Shown piece by piece: positions 60,885 to 64,000 of a DNA stretch of 64,000 nt. How positions within the stretch are numbered: position 1 is the stretch's first letter; each line of letters begins with the position of its first letter. This DNA is from Spirochaetota bacterium (lineage in GTDB: Bacteria; Spirochaetota; Spirochaetia; Sphaerochaetales; Sphaerochaetaceae): contig JAEXDQ010000024.1 of NCBI GenBank assembly GCA_023401595.1, forward strand, positions 30,578 to 94,577, read 5' to 3'. A program made the translations under genes and the position numbers. The notes below the pieces were generated by a model. It was not told the origin of the DNA and did no database searches. It saw only the letters and a program-made list of their open reading frames with translations.

Positions 60885-61541
60885 ATGAGCATGCAGACGA
60901 TTTTTACGATTGGCAGGCAGTTCGGCAGCGGTGGACGGCAGGTCGGTCGCAAGCTGGCGGAACGTTTGGGCATTCCGTTCTATGATAGTGAATTGCTCGC
61001 CATTTCCGCGAAGGATAGCGGATTGAGCGAGGCGTTGTTCGCGACCGCGGATGAAAAGGCGACCAGCAGCCTGTTCTATTCCCTCGTCATGGGTAATTAT
61101 CCGATGGCCAGTGGAGCGATCGGTATCGCCGAGATGCCGCTCAACGACCAGTTGTTCCTGATTCAGTCGAAGACGATCAAGAAGGTTTCTGACGCGGGGT
61201 CCTGCGTCATAGTGGGGCGGTGTGCCGACTATGTGCTGAGGGACAATCCCGATGTGTTGAGCGTGTTCATCCATGCGGATATCGCGGAACGGGTAAAACG
61301 GGCGGTCGAAGTATATGAAATCGCGCCGGAGAAGGCCGAGGAGACATGTCTCAAGGCGGACAAGAAACGGGCGAATTTCTACAACTACTACAGCGACCGG
61401 AAATGGGGGATGTGCAAGACCTATCATCTGTGTCTTGACAGCGGGTTGATCGGTATCGATGGGTGCGTCGACCAGATCATCGGCTTCCAGACGGCTTGGG
61501 AACGTCACCGCGAAACGACGAAACCGACCGACCATATCTGA
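60885..61541 (+). CDS. Cytidylate kinase-like family protein
   Basis: 218 residues of the AAA_26 family related to cytidylate kinase. The P-loop-like 'IFTIGRQFGSGGRQVGRKLA' (about 6-25) is the family hallmark, with 'GIPFYDSELLAISAKDSGLS' and 'GSCVIVGRCADYVLRDNPD' following. It phosphorylates a nucleotide in principle, but members of this family have no proven substrate. A GGAGGAGGGA site lies upstream of the ATG at 60885. A terminator follows it. Confidence 0.9.
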   Translation: MSMQTIFTIGRQFGSGGRQVGRKLAERLGIPFYDSELLAISAKDSGLSEALFATADEKATSSLFYSLVMGNYPMASGAIGIAEMPLNDQLFLIQSKTIKKVSDAGSCVIVGRCADYVLRDNPDVLSVFIHADIAERVKRAVEVYEIAPEKAEETCLKADKKRANFYNYYSDRKWGMCKTYHLCLDSGLIGIDGCVDQIIGFQTAWERHRETTKPTDHI

Positions 61542-61580
61542 TATGCTGTTGCAGGATAGTATTTCTGTCGTATTCTCTAC

Positions 61581-61617
61581 AGAAGGAGTCCGGTGAAGGG
61601 CTGGGCTCCTTCTTTTC
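61581..61617 (+). terminator. Intrinsic terminator of the cytidylate-kinase-like gene
   Basis: Stem AGAAGGAGTCC (61581-61591) and GGGCTCCTTCT (61603-61613), followed by a T-rich run (TTTCTATTTTTT). The next gene's ribosome site starts 12 bp later, so some read-through is possible. Confidence 0.8.
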
Positions 61618-61635
61618 TATTTTTTGGAGGCGATG

Positions 61636-62085
61636 ATGCTGTTTGATACGTTGGACAATCTGGAGCTATATGTCCCGGTTCTTCCCAAACTGAGGAAGGT
61701 GATTGAAATTATGGATCGGAGTCTTCCATATGACGCCGAACCCGGTTCTTATGCCACCGATGATCCCGATGTCCGGTACGTCGTTTCTTCATATATGACC
61801 TGTTCCGAGCCCAAACGGTTCGAGAGCCACCGAAAGGAGACCGATGTCCAGATCGTCCTGGAGGGACAGGAACTGATGGCGTTGACTTGGAGGGAACTCG
61901 CCGACCAGGCTTCCCTATATGACGCTGAAAAGGATTGTGTGTTCCTCGATGGGGAACCTACCGTGGTGATACAGGCGACACAGGGACGCTTTGCGATATT
62001 TCTTCCCGGCGAGCCCCATAAACCGGGCGTAGCGCTTGGCGAGCCGTCTGCGGTAAAGAAGGTTGTGTTCAAGATCAAGGATTGA
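61636..62085 (+). CDS. YhcH/YjgK/YiaL family protein
   Basis: 149 residues of the DUF386 (YhcH/TabA-like) family of small cupins linked to sugar or sialic-acid use. 'SHRKETDVQIVLEGQELMAL' (about 71-90) and 'FAIFLPGEPHKPGVALGEPS' with 'VKKVVFKIKD' at the end are the family landmarks; the His and Glu of the first block bind metal. Start at 61636 follows GGAGG by 5 bp; the ATG one codon earlier is too close to the site. No sugar genes adjoin it. Confidence 0.92.
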   Translation: MLFDTLDNLELYVPVLPKLRKVIEIMDRSLPYDAEPGSYATDDPDVRYVVSSYMTCSEPKRFESHRKETDVQIVLEGQELMALTWRELADQASLYDAEKDCVFLDGEPTVVIQATQGRFAIFLPGEPHKPGVALGEPSAVKKVVFKIKD

Positions 62086-62190
62086 CCTCTGGCCGGAGCT
62101 TTTCATCTTCCTACCGTGAGGAGGCATGTGTGGGCGGTATCGCCTGAGTTGCCTATGGAACGGGAAAACGTGTTCAGATATCTGCAATAG

Positions 62191-62230
62191 AAAATGCCGT
62201 TCCCCCAAGATGAGGAAACGGCATTTTTTT
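62191..62230. terminator. Bidirectional intrinsic terminator
   Basis: Perfect 11-bp stem AAAATGCCGTT (62191-62201) and AACGGCATTTT (62217-62227) with T-runs on either strand. It separates the convergent yhcH-like and FKBP genes. Confidence 0.9.
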
Positions 62231-62246
62231 ATCGTGGTCTTGTAGT

Positions 62247-63512
62247 TTATTCAACGATTCCAAGAATTTCAAGGTCGAAGACCAACAAGGAGTTCGGTTC
62301 GATGTCCTGGGTACCGCCTTCTCCGTACCCCATGGACGGATGCACCCATATGCGCATCTTGGTTCCGACAGGCATCATGGTGATCGCTTCCGCGAATCCG
62401 GGAATGACTCCTGAAACTGGAAATTCCGCAGGAACGCCCCGTTCGTAGGAACTGTCCATTACCTGGCCGTCCAACAGGGAAAGCTGATAGTCGACCCGTA
62501 CCGTGGAATCCGCATTCGGAACCACGCCGTTTCCAATGCGTTCAATCTTATACTGCAAGCCGCTGTCGGTAGTCTGGACACCTTCCGCGGTCTTGTTCTC
62601 CTCAAGGAATTTCTCTGCCTCTTCAAGGTTCTGGGCGGCCATTTCCGCAAGCATCTGTTCCATCTGGGCGAAAAGTTTTTCTGAATATGCGGTAAAGAAG
62701 GACTCCATTTCCTCTTCGGTGAAGAGCTGCCCGTCGGCATAGGCCGCGTCCAACGCTCCCGCCGCCATATAGACCGGAGTAAGCTCCAATCCCTGGGACA
62801 GGGCCGTAGCCGCCAACAGATACCCGTAGCTATAGCTGAACCGTCCGATGACGTCCTCTGGAACCGGCAGGTCGCTTAACGCTTCGATGGATTCGATCCT
62901 TGCTCCGACATCGTCGGTCGCATTGCCCGCCATGAAAACGTTGTACTGATAGTCGTCGATAGCCGCATACATGTCGTCTACGGAAATAAGTGGTTCCAAG
63001 CCGACGATGGCTTGCATGGTTCCCAATGCGAAGTAGCCGGCATATGGATAGATGCCCTGCATGCGAATCGTATTCATCAGCATGAAGCCATAACTATAGC
63101 TGAACTGATCTTCAAGTACCTGTGGCACTTCGATGTTCGTGCGAGGTACATTGACTTCAACGATACCTTGGGCGACGAGAGGATTGATCCACTGAATCGC
63201 CATGGCCGTTGCCTGGGGCGGAAGGCTCATGGTCATGATGCCGTTCGTCGTTACAGCGACATAATCGCCTACGCGCATGCTCTCGACAGGAAGGACGAGC
63301 GCGCAATCCTGAGCCGGACGGAAAAGGGTATCGTTGCCATTGTCGTCGCGGACCATGATCTCCCAAGTCCCATTGTACTGACCCAGTGAGACGATCTTGC
63401 CAACAATGGCGTCGGAAGCTATCTCCTTCGTGCCTTGGGCGAACAAAGCGGGGACGATGGCGAGCATGATCAGCAGCGCCATGATGGATTTTGTCATCTT
63501 GTGTGTCTTCAT
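62247..63512 (-). CDS. FKBP-type peptidyl-prolyl cis-trans isomerase with a duplicated N-terminal module
   Basis: 421 residues; periplasmic foldase or chaperone. The signal peptide is about residues 1-26, ending LFAQG. A module with 'QFSYSYGFMLMNTIRMQGIY' (about 136-155) and a related 'RFSYSYGYLLAATALSQGLE' (about 224-243) resembles the FKBP_N dimerisation helix in duplicate. The isomerase domain is C-terminal: 'YKIERIGNGVVPNADSTVRV', 'MDSSYERGVPAEFPVSGVIP', 'GMxMPVGTKMRIWVHPSMGYG'-like segment, ending 'LLVFDLEILGIVE'. The N-terminal part (30-120) is of unknown fold. Monocistronic. Confidence 0.9.
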   Translation of the reverse strand: MKTHKMTKSIMALLIMLAIVPALFAQGTKEIASDAIVGKIVSLGQYNGTWEIMVRDDNGNDTLFRPAQDCALVLPVESMRVGDYVAVTTNGIMTMSLPPQATAMAIQWINPLVAQGIVEVNVPRTNIEVPQVLEDQFSYSYGFMLMNTIRMQGIYPYAGYFALGTMQAIVGLEPLISVDDMYAAIDDYQYNVFMAGNATDDVGARIESIEALSDLPVPEDVIGRFSYSYGYLLAATALSQGLELTPVYMAAGALDAAYADGQLFTEEEMESFFTAYSEKLFAQMEQMLAEMAAQNLEEAEKFLEENKTAEGVQTTDSGLQYKIERIGNGVVPNADSTVRVDYQLSLLDGQVMDSSYERGVPAEFPVSGVIPGFAEAITMMPVGTKMRIWVHPSMGYGEGGTQDIEPNSLLVFDLEILGIVE

Positions 63513-63821
63513 ATACCATACCTTTTGTTTCGCAATCGATGCGATGGATGTACGTGAACCTGTTCTACCAGAAACCGGCGACAGAGCCCACTACATAACA
63601 AGTTACGGAACCTTGCGTGAAACGTCAATCGGAAAAAAGGCTCGGGATGCCTCTTTGTTTGTTTTTTCTATGTTGTTTTTCGACTACTTCTCGGATTCTG
63701 TCGGTTGATGAACCGCAACCGGCGCCCTATTGTTTCAAGCGAGGTTCGCCTAAAGAGGGCGTCCGTAACCTTTTTTGCCATTGCCCACCCTATGGCCGAA
63801 TGTCTATAGAAACGATCTACG
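63513..63821. other. Gene-free region upstream of the FKBP gene
   Basis: 309 bp that must contain the minus-strand FKBP promoter. Its right half is AT-rich. Short frames here lack ribosome sites and family resemblance. The sequence beyond 63912 to the window end (about 89 bp) is also without recognisable features and may be the start of the next intergenic region. Confidence 0.4.
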
Positions 63822-63911
63822 AGCGACCCTGAACGACCCTAGAGTGAGCCTAAGTTGACCCCAGATTGAGCCCAGATTGAGCCTAGATTGAGCCTGGATT
63901 GAGCCCTAGAT
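63822..63911. repeat. 11-bp tandem repeat array (about 8 units)
   Basis: Units with consensus TGAGCCTAGAT and period 11 bp (one copy 12 bp) run from about 63822 to 63911. The last five, from TGACCCCAGAT through TGAGCCTGGAT, are nearly identical and the left units degenerate. It shares the period and GAGCCT word with the array at 50.3 kb. Confidence 0.9.
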
Positions 63912-64000
63912 TTGATATGCTCCCAAAATAAGTAATACTTTCAGCTCCAGGTGAAGCAAATAGGGTAACACTTTCTTATCTATAGCGTTCCATAGGGCAA

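Overview
The window reads as a chromosomal stretch of a GC-moderate, probably anaerobic, diderm bacterium of the spirochaete lineage, most likely close to Sphaerochaeta. This is an inference from gene content and style: 'LFAGGAKE'-type signal peptides, outer-membrane barrels and TolC/RND export, a GlpA/DUF1667/ether-lipid-synthase-like operon, and a BMP-type nucleoside ABC importer. No rRNA, CRISPR array, integrase or transposase is visible. One tRNA gene, tRNA-Val(CAC), is present.

Layout. 1-3.7 kb (minus): TolC, periplasmic adaptor and the start of an RND pump, running off the left edge. 4.2-5.1 kb: DMT exporter. 5.2-12.0 kb (minus): a five-gene operon of GlpA-like flavoprotein with a BON-like N-terminus, GlpB-like flavoprotein, DUF1667 protein, FGGY kinase and alkyl-DHAP-synthase-like flavoenzyme. 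A GntR/UTRA regulator is divergent, and a shared 10-bp motif lies just downstream of both predicted start sites. 13.2-18.5 kb (minus): outer-membrane protein with three in-frame 36-residue repeats, ABC-F ATPase and a DUF4143 ATPase. 19.1-22.9 kb (plus): COG2509 flavoprotein, GGDEF(degenerate)-EAL protein and a mismatch DNA glycosylase. 23.4-28.5 kb: DapB-like dehydrogenase, MATE pump, HTH protein and 7TM-PAS-GGDEF protein. 28.6-31.0 kb: tRNA-Val followed by an IbrA/IbrB-like pair whose ibrA is broken at four homopolymers. 31.2-35.7 kb (minus): DMT exporter, AraC/GyrI regulator, membrane-anchored EEP hydrolase and esterase. 35.9-38.2 kb (minus): three tandem secreted proteins of unknown function, the last frameshifted. 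38.9-40.0 kb: lipoprotein tyrosine phosphatase.

40.7-50.1 kb (plus) is an eight-gene catabolic operon: DeoR regulator, BtpA/SgcQ protein, BMP binding protein, ABC ATPase, two permeases, amidohydrolase and FGGY kinase. It looks like import, deamination and phosphorylation of a nucleoside-like or sugar-conjugate compound whose identity is not evident. DeoR-type half-sites precede it. 50.5-63.5 kb is a mixed housekeeping stretch: methyltransferase, GNAT/DUF2156 pair, DUF4180, 8-oxoguanine glycosylase overlapping hemA, a barrel protein, NUDIX, MFS, VOC, aldose epimerase-like, cytidylate-kinase-like, YhcH-like and an FKBP isomerase.

A recurrent trait is short tandem duplication. Arrays with 11-, 15- and 20-bp periods sit between genes, and 15-, 18- and 108-bp in-frame repeats sit inside genes. 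The best candidates for something undescribed are the BMP/SgcQ/amidohydrolase/kinase operon, the three-gene secreted-protein locus, the palindrome-bearing 36-residue in-frame repeat, and the homopolymer-interrupted ibrA.
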